From: Comamonadaceae bacterium
GTDB lineage: Bacteria; Pseudomonadota; Gammaproteobacteria; Burkholderiales; Burkholderiaceae_C
Assembly: GCA_027490925.1 (NCBI GenBank)
Contig: JAIXXF010000012.1
Span: 29,676-93,675, forward strand
DNA length: 64,000 nucleotides
Reading direction: 5' to 3'
This document shows, one piece after another, positions 46,858-58,146 of this stretch. The position numbers were made by a program, and so were the translations under genes. Below the pieces are notes generated by a model. The model saw only the letters and a program-made list of their open reading frames with translations. It was not told where the DNA came from and searched no databases. Each line of letters begins with the position of its first letter. The first letter of the stretch is position 1.

Positions 46858-48018
46858 TCATTGGGGACGGAAGGCGAACACACCGCCGTTGCGGGTGACC
46901 ACCACCAAGTTGCCAGCCGCCAGCACCGGAGTGGTGGCGATGCCCGAGCCGTCGGTGCTCAATCGGTTGACAAGGGTGCCATCGTCTCTGGACAACACGT
47001 GGACCGAACCGGAGCCGTCACCCACAACCACCGTGCGACCCGTGGCCAATGGGGCCGTGAGTCGCCGGTACTGGAGATTTTCATTGGTCCATGCACGCTC
47101 GCCGCTGCTGCGCCGCCACGCGACCACATGCCCGTTGGACTCGGTGCCGAAAACGTAACCACCGTCGCCGCCGATGCCTTCGTATCCATTGGCTGGCTTG
47201 CTCCAGACAAGGCTGCCGCGCTCGGTGTTGACGCACCCCACGCTGGCCTGGAAGGCGCGGGCGCAAACCACTTCCGCAAGGCGCGCCGCGCCGCCGACCA
47301 AATCGACCAATCGCTCCACGTCGTTGATGCCCCGTGGTGAGGCGATGGGCGCCTCCCAACGCACGGTGCCACTGTTTGGATTCAGCCCCACCAGCCGGCC
47401 GGACAGGCCCACCACCAAGGTGTCCCCCACCGGCAGGATCACCCCCGCCTGCCGCAGCACCAGCGGCTCACCGGCTCGCTGCTGCTGCCACAACCTGCGG
47501 CCGGTCTGGCCGTCGTAGGCGCTGACCGACCGGTCTGCCGCCAGAACAAACACGCGGCCACCCGCCACCAGTGGTGGGGTGTAGACCTGAGCCTGAATTC
47601 TTTGCCGCCAGAGTTCACGGCCGGCGTCTAGCACGACCACGTCGTTGCCCTGGGTCACCACAGCGGCCACCTGGCCGTCGGTGCCAACCCCCGCGGCCAG
47701 CGCACTGCCCACTCGGGTACGCCAGCGCTCGGCGCCAGTCGCTGCGTCGAGCGACGCCACAGTGCCGTCGCTGGCGGCCACTGTGACCGAGTCACCGCTG
47801 ACCGCAGGCACCAAAGCGTCGCGCACGGCCCCGACCCTGGCCGTCCAGACCTGGCTGTAAGGCACCGTTGCCGGGTTCACACCGAGCGGCACTGGCTCGG
47901 CGCCCTTGGTGCCCTTGAGGGAGCCACAGCCTAACAGCACCACGCTGGCCAATGCAAAAACAATAGCGCGACCGCCAGTCCGCGCAAGGGCTCCAGCGGC
48001 TTTTGGCATCAAAATCAT
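46858..48018 (-). CDS. bamB: Outer membrane protein assembly factor BamB
   Basis: A 386-residue lipoprotein with lipobox LLGC (Cys about residue 31). The rest is a beta-propeller of Trp/Gly-containing blades (ATGAERWRTRVGS, YDGQTGRRLWQQQ, SSGERAWTNENL), as in PQQ-like repeat proteins. It helps BamA fold outer-membrane beta-barrels. ATG 48018 overlaps the upstream stop in an ATGA. Confidence 0.95.
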   Translation of the reverse strand: MILMPKAAGALARTGGRAIVFALASVVLLGCGSLKGTKGAEPVPLGVNPATVPYSQVWTARVGAVRDALVPAVSGDSVTVAASDGTVASLDAATGAERWRTRVGSALAAGVGTDGQVAAVVTQGNDVVVLDAGRELWRQRIQAQVYTPPLVAGGRVFVLAADRSVSAYDGQTGRRLWQQQRAGEPLVLRQAGVILPVGDTLVVGLSGRLVGLNPNSGTVRWEAPIASPRGINDVERLVDLVGGAARLAEVVCARAFQASVGCVNTERGSLVWSKPANGYEGIGGDGGYVFGTESNGHVVAWRRSSGERAWTNENLQYRRLTAPLATGRTVVVGDGSGSVHVLSRDDGTLVNRLSTDGSGIATTPVLAAGNLVVVTRNGGVFAFRPQ

Positions 48019-48692
48019 GGCTTCACCTCGTTCGGGACCGTTTTTGCCACAGTGGGGTCGACACCCAGTGCATTGAGTTTGACCTCGACCATGCGGCGGT
48101 ACTCGGAACGCGTGTCCAAACTGGCGTAGGCGCTCACATAAGCGGCTTGTGCCTCGGCGTTCTTGCCCTGCGCCAGCAACACATCGCCACGGCGGTCGGC
48201 CGCGAGGCCAGCAAACGACGGGGGAAAGGTGGCCGCAAGCTGAGCGAGTGCGGCATCGAACTGCTTGGCATCGAGCAGCAAAGCAATCAGCCGCAGTCGG
48301 GCCACAGCCCGGTAGCCCTCGTCTTTGCCTTGCTCGGCGACCCAGCGCAGAGCTTCTTTGGCTGCGTCGGTTTTACCGTTGTCGTTCAAAAACCGGGCTC
48401 CCAGGAGCTGGGCTTGCTGCGCAAAGGTGGTGGCGCCGAATTTGTTTCGGATGTCAGTGACCGACCGTTCCACTTTGGTGACATCGCCCGACTGCAGGGA
48501 CCGCTCCACTTCGTCGAACAGCACCGACGCCTGCGACGCTTGCTGGCGTTGCCAGTACTGCCAGCCGTTCCAGCCCGCCACGGCGGCCATCACCGCGACC
48601 AACACCCAGGTGATGGCATTGCCGTACTGGTTCCAGAAGTACTTGATCGCGTCAAGCTGTTCTTGTTCTTCGAGGTCGAGGTGTTTTGCCAT
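48015..48692 (-). CDS. yfgM: YfgM-like tetratricopeptide inner-membrane protein
   Basis: A 225-residue protein from ATG 48692 (MAKHLDLEEQEQLDAIKYFWNQ, the family start); a further 24 residues to 48764 would overlap hisS. One membrane helix (AITWVLVAVMAAVAGWNGW) precedes a helical TPR-like periplasmic domain. E. coli YfgM associates with PpiD at the translocon, and ppiD is also in this window. Second gene of the hisS-yfgM-bamB unit. Confidence 0.92.
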   Translation of the reverse strand: MAKHLDLEEQEQLDAIKYFWNQYGNAITWVLVAVMAAVAGWNGWQYWQRQQASQASVLFDEVERSLQSGDVTKVERSVTDIRNKFGATTFAQQAQLLGARFLNDNGKTDAAKEALRWVAEQGKDEGYRAVARLRLIALLLDAKQFDAALAQLAATFPPSFAGLAADRRGDVLLAQGKNAEAQAAYVSAYASLDTRSEYRRMVEVKLNALGVDPTVAKTVPNEVKP

Positions 48693-48760
48693 GGTCTGTG
48701 AGAGTGAGGCGAGATTGTAGGTGGCCTGCCTGCCAAAAACGCCGGGCGGGCCCGATGGCA

Positions 48761-50107
48761 TCAAGGCTTGAGCAACCGAGCGAGTTGGGCAACGTCGTCC
48801 AACCCGAACACCGCCTGTCCGGCGGGCGCAACATTGGGGTCGCCACGGAGGGGTTTGACCCCAACCTCGCCCCGCGCCACCTCGTCCTGGCCGAACACCA
48901 GTGCGTACCGGGCGCCACTGGCGTCGGCCTTTTTGAACTGAGACTTCATGCTCGCGGTGGTCTCAGCGCTCGGCGCGGCGTGCATCTGGATGCTGATCCC
49001 GGCTGCCCGCAACGCTTGCAACAGCCGAACAGCGCGTGGCAAGACACTGGCGTGGGGCAGCACAGCGTACGCATCTGGCACCAGGTCGGGCGGGGGGCTG
49101 TCGCTGGCTTTGATCAGCTCCAGCACGCGCTCCACACCCAAAGCCCAGCCCACCGCTGGCGCAGGTTTGCCACCCATTTGACCGATCAGGTAGTCGTACC
49201 GACCACCGCCGCAAATGGTGCCTTGCGCACCGAGCTGGGTGGTGATGAACTCGAACACCGTGAGGTTGTAGTAGTCCATGCCACGCACCAGGCGTGTATT
49301 GACGCTGTACGCCACGCCGTTCGCATCCAGGATGGCCCTGACGGCATTGAAATGCGCGAGCGAGCCCTCCCCAAGAAAATCCAACAACCTTGGGGCCGAC
49401 GCCACCACAGGTTCCATGGCGGGGTTTTTGGTGTCCAGGATCCTCAGCGGGTTGCTGTGCAGCCGGCGTTTGGCATCGTCGTCCAAGACCTCGGCGTGCT
49501 GCTCAAAGTGGGTGATGAGCGCCGCGCGGTGGGCCTTGCGCTCGTCGGGTTGGCCCAGGCTGTTGAGCTCCAAACGGATGCCACTTAAGCCCAGCGCCTC
49601 CCAAAGGGACTGCGCCAGCAGGATCAATTCCGCGTCGACCTCTGGGCCGCCGTATCCAAGGGCCTCTGCCCCAATTTGGTAGAACTGCCGGTAGCGTCCC
49701 CGCTGCGGCCGCTCGTGGCGGAACATCGGGCCCATGTAGTAAAGCCTTTTACCGCCCTCGTACAACAGGTTGTGTTCATTGACCGCACGCACCACGCCCG
49801 CCGTGTTCTCCGGTCGCAGGGTCAACTGCTCGCCGTTGAGCCGATCCTCGAAGCAGTACATCTCTTTTTCGACGATGTCGGTCACCTCGCCCAGCCCGCG
49901 CACGAACAGCGCGGTCGGCTCGACGATGGGCGTGCGGATATTGCGGTAGGCGTAGCGGGCCATCAACGCCCGTACCGTTTGTTCGAGCCACTCCCAGCGG
50001 GCCGAGTCGGGCGGCAGGATGTCGTTCATGCCCTTCACGGACGTCAACCGCCCCGTTGACACAGGCGCTGGCTTGTCGGCCTTTGGGGCACTGTTTTGTT
50101 CAACCAT
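48761..50107 (-). CDS. hisS: Histidyl-tRNA synthetase
   Basis: A 448-residue class II synthetase. Motif 1 region is [19 protein letters not shown], motif 2 is [21 protein letters not shown], the histidine-binding element is [14 protein letters not shown], and [28 protein letters not shown] is motif 3. The C-terminal anticodon-binding domain follows (residues ~350-445). A cognate tRNA-His gene is in the window. Confidence 0.97.
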   Translation of the reverse strand: MVEQNSAPKADKPAPVSTGRLTSVKGMNDILPPDSARWEWLEQTVRALMARYAYRNIRTPIVEPTALFVRGLGEVTDIVEKEMYCFEDRLNGEQLTLRPENTAGVVRAVNEHNLLYEGGKRLYYMGPMFRHERPQRGRYRQFYQIGAEALGYGGPEVDAELILLAQSLWEALGLSGIRLELNSLGQPDERKAHRAALITHFEQHAEVLDDDAKRRLHSNPLRILDTKNPAMEPVVASAPRLLDFLGEGSLAHFNAVRAILDANGVAYSVNTRLVRGMDYYNLTVFEFITTQLGAQGTICGGGRYDYLIGQMGGKPAPAVGWALGVERVLELIKASDSPPPDLVPDAYAVLPHASVLPRAVRLLQALRAAGISIQMHAAPSAETTASMKSQFKKADASGARYALVFGQDEVARGEVGVKPLRGDPNVAPAGQAVFGLDDVAQLARLLKP

Positions 50108-50115
50108 GGATTCCC

Positions 50116-51396
50116 TCAGCCGGCTTTGGAGGCACCTGACGCGCCAAAGCGCTGCTCGATGTAGTTTTCAACCAGCGCTTGGAAATCTTGGGTGATCCTC
50201 TCGCCGCGCAGGGTGAGTTTCTTTTCTCCGTCGATGAACACCGGCGCGGCAGGCGCCTCGCCGGTGCCAGGCAGACTGATGCCGATGTCTGCGTGCTTGC
50301 TCTCTCCTGGCCCGTTGACGATGCACCCCATCACTGCGACCTTGAGTTTTTCCACGCCCGGGTAGCGGGTGCGCCACAGCGGCATTTGGGCTCGCATGAA
50401 GTCGTCGATCTGTTTGGCCATTTCTTGAAACGTCACACTGGTCGTACGGCCACAGCCCGGGCAGGCGGTGACGCTAGGCACGAAGCTGCGCAGGCCGAGC
50501 GACTGCAAGATTTCGGTGGCGATCACCACCTCTTGGGTTCGGGGCTCGCCCGGTTGAGGGGTCAGTGACACCCGAATGGTGTCTCCGATGCCCTCTTGCA
50601 ACAAAACGGCGAGTGCCGCAGCAGAGGCGACGGTCCCCTTGGTACCCATACCGGCTTCGGTCAAACCGAGGTGCAGCGCGTAGTCGCAACGCGCAGCCAG
50701 GGCGCGGTACACTGAAATCAGGTCCTGGACGCCACTCACCTTGCAACTCAGAATGATCTGGTTGCCGTCCATGCCCATCTCTTCGGCGCGCCGGGCAGAC
50801 TCGACGGCGGAAGCGATCAGCGCTTGGTACATCACCGGTTGCGCAGGCCAGGGTTCGGCTCGGCGGCTATTGTCGTCCATCAGGCTGGCCAACAAATCTT
50901 GGTCCAGACTCCCCCAGTTCACCCCGATGCGGACCGGCTTGTTCCAGCGCATCGCGGCCTCGATCATCTGGCCGAACTGGCGGTCACGCTTATCGCCCTT
51001 GCCCACGTTACCAGGGTTGATGCGGTATTTGGACAGCGCCTCTGCACAGGCCGGGAATTCGGTCAATAGACGGTGGCCGTTGTAGTGGAAGTCGCCCACC
51101 AATGGGACATCGACGCCCATGCGGTCGAGTTGTTCGCGAATGAACGGAACCTGCGCAGCGGCCTCTGGGGTGTTCACGGTGATGCGCACCATCTCAGAGC
51201 CAGCCAAGGCCAATTCCTTGACTTGAATGGCGGTGCCGATGGCGTCCACGGTGTCGGTGTTGGTCATGGACTGCACCCGAACCGGTGCGTCACCGCCCAC
51301 CGTCACCACCCGGTTGCCCCAAACCACTTTCGCTTGCTTGGTGAGGCGTGCCCTTGGGTGGGCTACGGGGATCGGTTGCTCCACGGCGCCCATCAT
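50116..51396 (-). CDS. ispG: 4-hydroxy-3-methylbut-2-enyl diphosphate synthase
   Basis: A 426-residue enzyme, started at ATG 51396, which overlaps the rodZ stop as ATGA; the frame is open to 51594 but that part is a low-quality shadow of rodZ. Cys ligands for the 4Fe-4S cluster are in ACPGCGRTT and [23 protein letters not shown] is near the start. It makes HMBPP in the MEP isoprenoid pathway. Confidence 0.96.
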   Translation of the reverse strand: MMGAVEQPIPVAHPRARLTKQAKVVWGNRVVTVGGDAPVRVQSMTNTDTVDAIGTAIQVKELALAGSEMVRITVNTPEAAAQVPFIREQLDRMGVDVPLVGDFHYNGHRLLTEFPACAEALSKYRINPGNVGKGDKRDRQFGQMIEAAMRWNKPVRIGVNWGSLDQDLLASLMDDNSRRAEPWPAQPVMYQALIASAVESARRAEEMGMDGNQIILSCKVSGVQDLISVYRALAARCDYALHLGLTEAGMGTKGTVASAAALAVLLQEGIGDTIRVSLTPQPGEPRTQEVVIATEILQSLGLRSFVPSVTACPGCGRTTSVTFQEMAKQIDDFMRAQMPLWRTRYPGVEKLKVAVMGCIVNGPGESKHADIGISLPGTGEAPAAPVFIDGEKKLTLRGERITQDFQALVENYIEQRFGASGASKAG

Positions 51397-52343
51397 TTCA
51401 CTTCGAAGCGGGCGACGTTGTCGCGGGCGCGCGCGGCAATGTCCAACGGCTGCCCACGCACCAAGACCTCCACCGCATCCGCACGGCCGACCACCACCGA
51501 GACCGGCACTGCCGCATCGACCTGCACCAACTCCCCGGCATTCAACAAACGACGCAGTTTTGACTTGCCCTTGGCGTCGGTCACCTCCACCCACGACTCT
51601 GACCGTGCCTTGAACGACACTAAGCCTGTGGGAATAGGCTCAGAGCCAAGACGGGAGGCCGCGGTGAGGGACGGCGGCGGAATATCGGGCGGCGCCACCA
51701 ACTTGGTCTGGGCAGGCACCAGCAATGGAGCAACCGGCGCCGCTGGCGGTGGCGTGATGTCTGCTGGTACGCTGTTGCCCATTGGGACCTCAGCCGTGGC
51801 CGCAGTCGCCAATGCAGTGGCCTCTTTTGAGCGACCCATCAGGCTGTCCAGCAGTGGCACGGTGGGCAGCCACCACAGAAGCGCCGCTCCGGCCAAAAGT
51901 GCCAACACCGCCAAGACCACGGGGCGTTTCAATTGCGACAACCAATCGCCCAAAAGGCTTTCGCCATGCCCGCGAAACGGGGCATTCAACGACGCCTGCG
52001 CTGCATCGAAGGACACCTGTCCGCTTTGAGGCAACAAGGCCAACACGGGCGCCGACTCGATGCCCAGCACGCGACACACGCTCGACGCGAGCGCGCGGGT
52101 GAACATGGGGCTGGGCAACTGATCAAACTGGTCTCGCTCGAGGGCCTCGAGCTTGGTAGGAGACACTTTCAACGTTTGAGACAGGGCGTCCAGTGACAAC
52201 CCAGCCGCCTCCCGCGCCACAGACAGTAGCCGTCCAGCAGAAGGCTCGCCCGATGCAGGTGGTACGTCGGGCGGTACCAAGGTTGCTGATTCAGCCGAGG
52301 GTGTCAAAAGGTCGGGCGTCTGTGTGCCTCGGGTCTCACTCAT
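51393..52343 (-). CDS. rodZ: Cytoskeletal protein RodZ
   Basis: A 316-residue protein. The N-terminal helix-turn-helix domain ([20 protein letters not shown], then [17 protein letters not shown]) binds MreB, one membrane helix is [17 protein letters not shown], and the periplasmic C-terminal DUF4115 beta-domain ends the protein. It organises the elongasome and cell shape. It overlaps pilF by 8 nt. Confidence 0.94.
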   Translation of the reverse strand: MSETRGTQTPDLLTPSAESATLVPPDVPPASGEPSAGRLLSVAREAAGLSLDALSQTLKVSPTKLEALERDQFDQLPSPMFTRALASSVCRVLGIESAPVLALLPQSGQVSFDAAQASLNAPFRGHGESLLGDWLSQLKRPVVLAVLALLAGAALLWWLPTVPLLDSLMGRSKEATALATAATAEVPMGNSVPADITPPPAAPVAPLLVPAQTKLVAPPDIPPPSLTAASRLGSEPIPTGLVSFKARSESWVEVTDAKGKSKLRRLLNAGELVQVDAAVPVSVVVGRADAVEVLVRGQPLDIAARARDNVARFEVK

Positions 52344-53151
52344 TGAAGGCTCCGCGTTCGAGTGCAGCCGCTTCGGGCGACTGGGGGAAACGTCGTGTCA
52401 ATTGGTTGGCGAGCTGCTGCGCGGTGTCGCGGCTGCCCAAGCGCCGGTCCACCCGAACGCCTAGCCAAAGGGTTTCTGCGTTGGCAAGTTCGCTGTTGTT
52501 GAGCCGACGCAGGTAAAACTGCGCGCGGTCGTAAACACCGCGTTTGTACAGCAGGTTCGCCAGGTTGTAAGCCACCACTGGGTTACCGGGGTCAAACTCG
52601 TAGGCCTTGGCCAAGCTGCGCTCTGCGTCGTCGGGCCGGGCGGCGTTCAGCTGGCACAGTCCCCGCGCCATCCATGTCTTGGCCTGCCCGCCGTACACCG
52701 CGCTGCCCAACGCCGTAGCGAATTGGGCATCTGCATCGGCGTATCGTGCTTGCTGACACAACAGCCAACCATGGTTGTGGGCGATGTTGGCATCGCGGGG
52801 GTTCAGGGCCGCAGCCCGCCGAAAACTGTCTTCCGCCAATCGGGGCTCATTCAACCGCATGTAAATCAAACCGCGCAAATTGAACGCGTCCGCAAAGGTC
52901 GGGTCTGCGGTCAACGCTTGCTTGAGCTCATCCAAAGCGACCGTGGTTTGACCCTGGTCAAAGTAGCCGGTGGCGAGTTCCAAGCGGATGCGGGCACGAC
53001 GCCGTCCTTCCGGCTCGTCAGACGCCGTGACGATCTCCGGTGGCAGGGGCCCGCCATCCGACCCCACACCGTGGCCCGCACAGCCGCCCAGTGCCGCCAA
53101 AGCAAATCCCACAGCGCCCAGCAGCGCGACCCAAGCGACGAAGCGGCTCAC
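52336..53151 (-). CDS. pilF: Type IV pilus biogenesis lipoprotein PilF/PilW
   Basis: A 271-residue lipoprotein with lipobox LGGC (Cys near residue 24). The rest is TPR repeats ([49 protein letters not shown]), as in PilF/PilW pilotins that assemble the PilQ secretin. Overlaps both neighbours (rlmN by ATGA, rodZ by 8 nt). The cheA-type cluster at the window start may serve pili or flagella. Confidence 0.9.
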   Translation of the reverse strand: MSRFVAWVALLGAVGFALAALGGCAGHGVGSDGGPLPPEIVTASDEPEGRRRARIRLELATGYFDQGQTTVALDELKQALTADPTFADAFNLRGLIYMRLNEPRLAEDSFRRAAALNPRDANIAHNHGWLLCQQARYADADAQFATALGSAVYGGQAKTWMARGLCQLNAARPDDAERSLAKAYEFDPGNPVVAYNLANLLYKRGVYDRAQFYLRRLNNSELANAETLWLGVRVDRRLGSRDTAQQLANQLTRRFPQSPEAAALERGAFNE

Positions 53152-54293
53152 AGGGAAACCTCCTTCGCTGGTCGCTGGATATCCTGCACACGAACGTTGC
53201 GTTGCAGGGCAATGCGCTCAACCACCCGGGTACGGTCCTGCACGTCGCCAGCCAGCTGACCGCAGGCTGCATCGATGTCGTCACCACGCGTCTTGCGTAC
53301 CGTGACCACCAGTCCCGCGTCGTTGACGATTCGCAAGAAGGCGTTGATCGCAGGCGGGCTCGAACGGGTGAGCCCCGAGGCCGGAAAAGGATTAAACGGA
53401 ATCAGGTTGATCTTGGCCCGCATGCCCTGCCCCGCATGTTGACGCAACAACGTCACCAATTGCTCGGCGTGGGCGGGTTGGTCGTTCACGCCGTCGAGCA
53501 TGCAGTACTCAAAGGTGATGAAATCGCGTGGGGCATAGGCCAGATACCGCTGGCAGGCGTCCAAGAGCTCAACGATCGGGTACTTCTTGTTGAGTGGAAC
53601 CAGACCGTCGCGCAACGCGTCATTTGGCGCATGGAGCGACACCGCCAGAGCGACCGGGCACTCCTGGGCCAAGCGGTCGATCATGGGCACCACCCCGGAA
53701 GTGGACACGGTGACCCGGCGCCTTGACAGACCGTAACCATGGTCGTCCAACATCGCGCGCAGCGCGGGGACCAGGGCTGAAAAGTTTTGCAGAGGCTCAC
53801 CCATTCCCATCATCACCACATTGGAAATGACGCGATCGGTCTGGCCCAAGTGTTTGCGCAAAAAGTGCTCTGCGAACCACAACTGGGCAATGATTTCACC
53901 GGTACTGAGGTTGCGGCTGAAACCTTGGTGGCCAGTTGAGCAAAAGCGACACCCCACTGCGCAACCGGCTTGGGATGAGACACAGAGCGTGCCGCGGTCG
54001 GACTCGGGGATGAACACGGTCTCTACGGCATCGCCGTCGCCCACATCAAAGAGCCACTTGATGGTGCCATCGGCGGATTCGTGCTGACTCAGCACGGGCA
54101 AGGCCTCGATGCGCGCCGAGCCGGATAATTTATCGCGTAGCGACTTGGCCAAGTCGGTCATCTGACCGAACTCAGTGGCGCCGCGTTGGTGAATCCATCG
54201 GAACAGCTGGGTGGCGCGGAAACGCTTTTCCCCCAGCTGCCCGCAGAAGGCAGCCAAACCCTCGAGGTCGAAGTCGAGCAGGTTGGCTGTCAT
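53148..54293 (-). CDS. rlmN: 23S rRNA (adenine2503-C2)-methyltransferase
   Basis: A 381-residue radical SAM enzyme, started at ATG 54293 ([12 protein letters not shown]); a TTG at 54302 is less likely. The cluster motif [11 protein letters not shown] (CxxxCxxC) is near residue 110. A further Cys in the C-terminal half ([18 protein letters not shown]) is the methyl-transfer Cys. It methylates A2503 in 23S rRNA and A37 in some tRNAs. Confidence 0.96.
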   Translation of the reverse strand: MTANLLDFDLEGLAAFCGQLGEKRFRATQLFRWIHQRGATEFGQMTDLAKSLRDKLSGSARIEALPVLSQHESADGTIKWLFDVGDGDAVETVFIPESDRGTLCVSSQAGCAVGCRFCSTGHQGFSRNLSTGEIIAQLWFAEHFLRKHLGQTDRVISNVVMMGMGEPLQNFSALVPALRAMLDDHGYGLSRRRVTVSTSGVVPMIDRLAQECPVALAVSLHAPNDALRDGLVPLNKKYPIVELLDACQRYLAYAPRDFITFEYCMLDGVNDQPAHAEQLVTLLRQHAGQGMRAKINLIPFNPFPASGLTRSSPPAINAFLRIVNDAGLVVTVRKTRGDDIDAACGQLAGDVQDRTRVVERIALQRNVRVQDIQRPAKEVSL

Positions 54294-54311
54294 GGTGCCC
54301 AAGCCGGTGGC

Positions 54312-54737
54312 TTACTTCCCGTAGACGTTCATGCCAGCAAAGAAGAAGGCGATTTCAACCGCGGCAGTCTCTGCGGCATCAGAGCCATGGACAGCGTTGG
54401 CATCGATGCTGTCGGCGAAGTCGGCGCGGATGGTGCCCTTCTCGGCCTTTTTCGGGTCGGTAGCACCCATCAGATCGCGGTTCTTGAGGATGGCGCCCTC
54501 GCCTTCCAACACCTGGATCATCACAGGGCCAGAAATCATGAAGTCCACCAAGTCTTTGAAAAACGGGCGGGCCTTGTGCACAGCGTAGAACGCCTCTGCC
54601 TCGCCACGAGACAGGTGGGCCATGCGCGCAGCGATCACTTTCAGACCAGCGGCCTCGAAGCGCGCGTAAATTTGACCGATCACATTTTTGGCCACGGCGT
54701 CTGGCTTGATGATGGAAAGGGTGCGTTCGATGGCCAT
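54312..54737 (-). CDS. ndk: Nucleoside diphosphate kinase
   Basis: A 141-residue NDK of standard size. It begins [21 protein letters not shown], and the active-site His is in [20 protein letters not shown] near residue 117. It equilibrates NTP pools. It begins the ndk-rlmN-pilF-rodZ-ispG-hisS block on the minus strand. Confidence 0.97.
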   Translation of the reverse strand: MAIERTLSIIKPDAVAKNVIGQIYARFEAAGLKVIAARMAHLSRGEAEAFYAVHKARPFFKDLVDFMISGPVMIQVLEGEGAILKNRDLMGATDPKKAEKGTIRADFADSIDANAVHGSDAAETAAVEIAFFFAGMNVYGK

Positions 54738-54874
54738 GGGAAATCCTTGATTTGTGGAATAAAAACAGACCGAATCTGAAGACTCAGCGAACCTCTGAGT
54801 TTAACCCGAGCCTCTCGGCTCTTCGCGAGGGATCCTTGAGGGCTCAACACAAGGCATGAGGAAGCAAACAACGG

Positions 54875-56215
54875 TCAACGGCTGCGCCCGCCGCCCCGGC
54901 GAGGGCCGGAGCCTCCGCCCGCACCGCCCCCTCGCCGCTGACTGGGCGCTCCCGGACGTTGGCGTGTGAAGCTGTCGGCACCGATGTACCCGAACGCGGT
55001 TTTCATGGGGTCGGGTTGATTGGCTCCGGTTCGATCGCCCTGATCAGCGCGGGGCGGGCGGTTTGCGTTGGCGGCTGAACCACGATTGGGGCCGCCGCCA
55101 TCGCGTCGGGGCTGCTGGCCTGACCGTGCCCCCCTTTGGCCCTCCGCGCGGGGACCGCCTTGGCGCTTGCCAGGACCGCGATTGCCGTTGCGTGGGTTGT
55201 GTTCCGCACCAGTCGGGCTGGTTGCCGAACGGGCAGACCGCGGCGTTCCCACGGCTTGCAGCAAAGACCGCATGTCGGCGTCGTCGAGCTCCATCCAGGC
55301 GCCGCGTTTGAGGCCCCGGGGCAACAGCATCGCGCCGTAGCGGATTCGAATCAGGCGACTGACCGCATGGCCCACCGCCTCGAACATGCGTCGCACTTCG
55401 CGGTTGCGACCTTCGGCAATGGTGACCTTGTACCAACAATTGGCGCCCTCTCCACCGCCGGGCTCAATGGTGCCGAACTGGGCCATGCCGTCGTCCAGCC
55501 GCACCCCATCCAAAAGTTTTTGCTTTTCTTCTGCATTCAGCGCGCCCAACACCCGGACCGCGTACTCGCGTTCAAGACCGAATCGCGGGTGCATCAATTG
55601 GTTGGCCAACTCACCCGAACTGGTGAACAGCAGCAGACCCTCGGTGTTGAGGTCCAGCCGACCAACCGACTGCCACTTGCCCTGGAAGAGTTTGGGCAAC
55701 TTGCGAAACACCGTGGGTCTGTTTTGCGGATCGTCGTGCGTGACCACCTCGCCCGCAGGCTTGTGATACGCGATAACCCGGGCTGGAGGGGGCGAAATGC
55801 GAACCTTGATTGGCTTGCCATTCACCTTCACATGATCGCCAAACTGGATGCGCTGGCCAATGTGGGCGGGCTCGTTGTTGACGCTGATGCGGCCCTCGGT
55901 GATGAGTTGCTCCATTTCCAGCCGCGACCCCAGGCCAGCCTGGGCCAATACCTTGTGCAGCTTGGGGGTTTCTGGTTGGGGCTGGAGCACTCGTTTGGGC
56001 AGCACCACCGCCTCGTTGTCTTCATCGGCGTCGAACTGACCCGTGATGACGTCCAGGAACTGGTAGCCGCGCACGTCGGGCATCGGGGCAGATGCTACAG
56101 ATGGAGGAGCATCAGTGCCCGATTTGACGGGGCCTAAAGCCGGCTTTTGCTCTGAATCCAGGACCTGCGGTATCTGGGGCTGTGTGGGCAGGGAAATGTC
56201 TTCAGAGGGTGTCAT
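54875..56215 (-). CDS. rluB: 23S rRNA pseudouridine synthase RluB
   Basis: A 446-residue protein from ATG 56215; a longer frame to 56380 lies inside scpB and is rejected. An N-terminal ~90-residue acidic extension precedes the S4 domain ([20 protein letters not shown]) and the pseudouridine-synthase domain, with catalytic Asp in [14 protein letters not shown]. The C-terminal ~150 residues are a Gly/Arg/Pro-rich disordered tail. It modifies U2605 of 23S rRNA in E. coli. It overlaps scpB by 14 nt. Confidence 0.93.
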   Translation of the reverse strand: MTPSEDISLPTQPQIPQVLDSEQKPALGPVKSGTDAPPSVASAPMPDVRGYQFLDVITGQFDADEDNEAVVLPKRVLQPQPETPKLHKVLAQAGLGSRLEMEQLITEGRISVNNEPAHIGQRIQFGDHVKVNGKPIKVRISPPPARVIAYHKPAGEVVTHDDPQNRPTVFRKLPKLFQGKWQSVGRLDLNTEGLLLFTSSGELANQLMHPRFGLEREYAVRVLGALNAEEKQKLLDGVRLDDGMAQFGTIEPGGGEGANCWYKVTIAEGRNREVRRMFEAVGHAVSRLIRIRYGAMLLPRGLKRGAWMELDDADMRSLLQAVGTPRSARSATSPTGAEHNPRNGNRGPGKRQGGPRAEGQRGARSGQQPRRDGGGPNRGSAANANRPPRADQGDRTGANQPDPMKTAFGYIGADSFTRQRPGAPSQRRGGGAGGGSGPRRGGGRSR

Positions 56216-56975
56216 GCTTGGGGCTCGAGGGGGCGTTGGCGGGTGCCTCGGCGGGTGGAAGGACATCCAGCGGGTTGGGCGTGTCGCGGACACCGGAATC
56301 ATCATCGGGTTGCGCCGCTGGGGCGAGAAGCGCCTGCGTCCCATCGGGGTCGTTGAACACTGAAGCAGTATTGACCTCAAGGTTCAAATCGTTCGCCATG
56401 GGAAGGGAAGCCTGCCCCGAAGTTTCCGCCACCAGCAAACCTTCCATCACCCGCTCCCCGGACGCAGGGTCGTCGAGCGACGGCAATTGGTCTAGGGAAG
56501 CCAGCCCGAGGTCATCAAGGAATTGGCGGGTGGTGGCGTAAAGACCCGGCCGCCCCACCGTGTCGCGGTGCCCGATGACCTCGACCCAACCCCGATCCTC
56601 CAACTGCTTCAAGATGAGGGAGTTGACCGTCACACCCCGAATGTCCTCAATGTCACCCCGCGTGACCGGTTGCCGGTACGCAATGATGGCCAAAGTTTCC
56701 AGCGCCGCACGGGTGTATTTAGGTGGCTTCTCTGGGTGGAGCCGGTCCAGGTGCTCCCGCATTTGCGGGCGACTCTGGAATCTCCAGCCGCTGGCGAGCT
56801 GCACCAACTCCACGCCACGGTGTGTCCAGTCTTGCTGCAAATCGTCCAGCAAGCCGCGCAAGGTGTCGGTGCCCAGTGTGTCTTCAAACAGCGTACGCAT
56901 GTCGCGCAATGACAGCGGCTGTTGCGCACAGATCAGGGCGGTTTCAAGGATGCGCTTGGCATCCGCCGTGTTCAT
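56202..56975 (-). CDS. scpB: Segregation and condensation protein B
   Basis: A 257-residue ScpB. The tandem winged-helix core runs over residues ~1-185: [23 protein letters not shown] at the start, and [32 protein letters not shown] plus [17 protein letters not shown] as landmarks (each part shorter than quoted here in full is diagnostic). The C-terminal ~75 residues are acidic and unstructured. It bridges SMC and ScpA. Confidence 0.92.
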   Translation of the reverse strand: MNTADAKRILETALICAQQPLSLRDMRTLFEDTLGTDTLRGLLDDLQQDWTHRGVELVQLASGWRFQSRPQMREHLDRLHPEKPPKYTRAALETLAIIAYRQPVTRGDIEDIRGVTVNSLILKQLEDRGWVEVIGHRDTVGRPGLYATTRQFLDDLGLASLDQLPSLDDPASGERVMEGLLVAETSGQASLPMANDLNLEVNTASVFNDPDGTQALLAPAAQPDDDSGVRDTPNPLDVLPPAEAPANAPSSPKHDTL

Positions 56976-57093
56976 GGTCGTGACTGAAACAAGGTGAGCG
57001 CATCAGGCGCTGAGTGACTCTGCGAGCGGAGGACAGGCACTGAATTGCCTGCACGTGCAGGGAGACCGATGGTCGCCGCTCGGTCGGTGGCTT

Positions 57094-58050
57094 TTAAGCG
57101 CTTCCATTGTATCCCAGGCCACCCAGCGCCAAGGCTTGCTGCAGGTCGAGAGGCGGTTCGGCTTGCAAAGAGACGGGCCGACGCGTGATGGGATGGTCAA
57201 ACGCCAGCCTCTGGGCATGCAACGCCTGCCGCGCAAGGCCCAAGGCGGCGTGGCCGCCATAAAGCGCGTCCGCCACCAAAGGGTGCCCTAGACTGGCGGC
57301 GTGAACACGGATCTGGTGGGTACGGCCTGTGTGCAAAGTGCACTTCAACACACAATGCGCGTCGGTGTTTGCCAGCAGTTCAAAGTCCGTTTGCGCTGGT
57401 TTGCCTGCGTCACGCAACGGTTCGACGACCGCCATGCGCAGCCGCTGTCTGGGGTCTCGCCCGATCGGCGCGTCGACGTGGCGATGACACTCCCCCCGCC
57501 AAGGGCGGTGCGCGATGGCAAGGTATTGCCGGTGCACCTCCCGGGCGGCGATCTGGGCCACCAACGCGTCCATGGCCAACCGGGTGCGGGCCACGACCAT
57601 CAATCCACTGGTGTCTTTGTCAAGCCTGTGCACAATGCCGGCGCGCGGTAGCAGGCCAGCCTGCGGGTCGTCGGCCAACAGGCCATTTAGCAGCGTGCCA
57701 GACCAGTTGCCGGGGGCCGGGTGCACCACCAAGCCCGCGGGCTTGTTGATCACGCGCAGGTGCTCGTCCTGAAACACCGTGACCAGCGACATGGCTTCTG
57801 GCCGGAACGCCTGACTCTGCATCGTGGGGCGCAGGTCGATCAGCAGCGTGTCGCCCGCCTTCACCTTGAGGGATGGTTTGTGCACCGGCTGACCATTCAG
57901 TCGAACGGCATCGCCTTCCACCAGCTGCTGCAGATAGCTGCGCGACAACTCCGGCACCAGTTGCACCAGAGCGAGGTCCAGACGGGCGCCGTGCTGGACC
58001 GCAGGCACAGCAAAAACGCGCTGTTCGCAAACGTCTCCGGCATCCTCCAT
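57094..58050 (-). CDS. rluD: 23S rRNA pseudouridine synthase RluD
   Basis: About 318 residues if started at ATG 58050; a GTG at 58134 would lie on top of the bamD promoter. The S4 domain (LSRSYLQQLVEGDAV) is followed by the synthase domain, with catalytic Asp in HRLDKDTSGLMVVARTR and the RTHQIRVH motif. It makes pseudouridines 1911, 1915 and 1917 in helix 69 of 23S rRNA. Divergent from bamD, the usual arrangement (rluD-bamD). Confidence 0.95.
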   Translation of the reverse strand: MEDAGDVCEQRVFAVPAVQHGARLDLALVQLVPELSRSYLQQLVEGDAVRLNGQPVHKPSLKVKAGDTLLIDLRPTMQSQAFRPEAMSLVTVFQDEHLRVINKPAGLVVHPAPGNWSGTLLNGLLADDPQAGLLPRAGIVHRLDKDTSGLMVVARTRLAMDALVAQIAAREVHRQYLAIAHRPWRGECHRHVDAPIGRDPRQRLRMAVVEPLRDAGKPAQTDFELLANTDAHCVLKCTLHTGRTHQIRVHAASLGHPLVADALYGGHAALGLARQALHAQRLAFDHPITRRPVSLQAEPPLDLQQALALGGLGYNGSA

Positions 58051-58111
58051 ATCGTCGTGTGCCCCTGCCTCACCCAGCAAAGACGCAGTGGTGTTGGAGG
58101 GGGGGGTCGAT

Positions 58112-58117
58112 ATAATT
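58112..58117 (+). promoter_or_regulatory. -10 box of the bamD promoter
   Basis: A perfect TATAAT 30 bp before the bamD start codon. No good -35 box is visible at the expected distance, so an activator or an extended -10 contact may be needed. Confidence 0.5.
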
Positions 58118-58146
58118 CGGCAGCTGTTATCCACAGGATTTTCTCA

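Noticed and set aside
51397..51594. N-terminal extension of ispG
   Set aside because: Overlaps rodZ in another frame; residues are Gly/Arg rich; the ATGA junction gives a natural start at 51396.
57721..58146. N-terminal extension of bamD
   Set aside because: Lies opposite rluD, and the signal peptide with lipobox begins at 58147.
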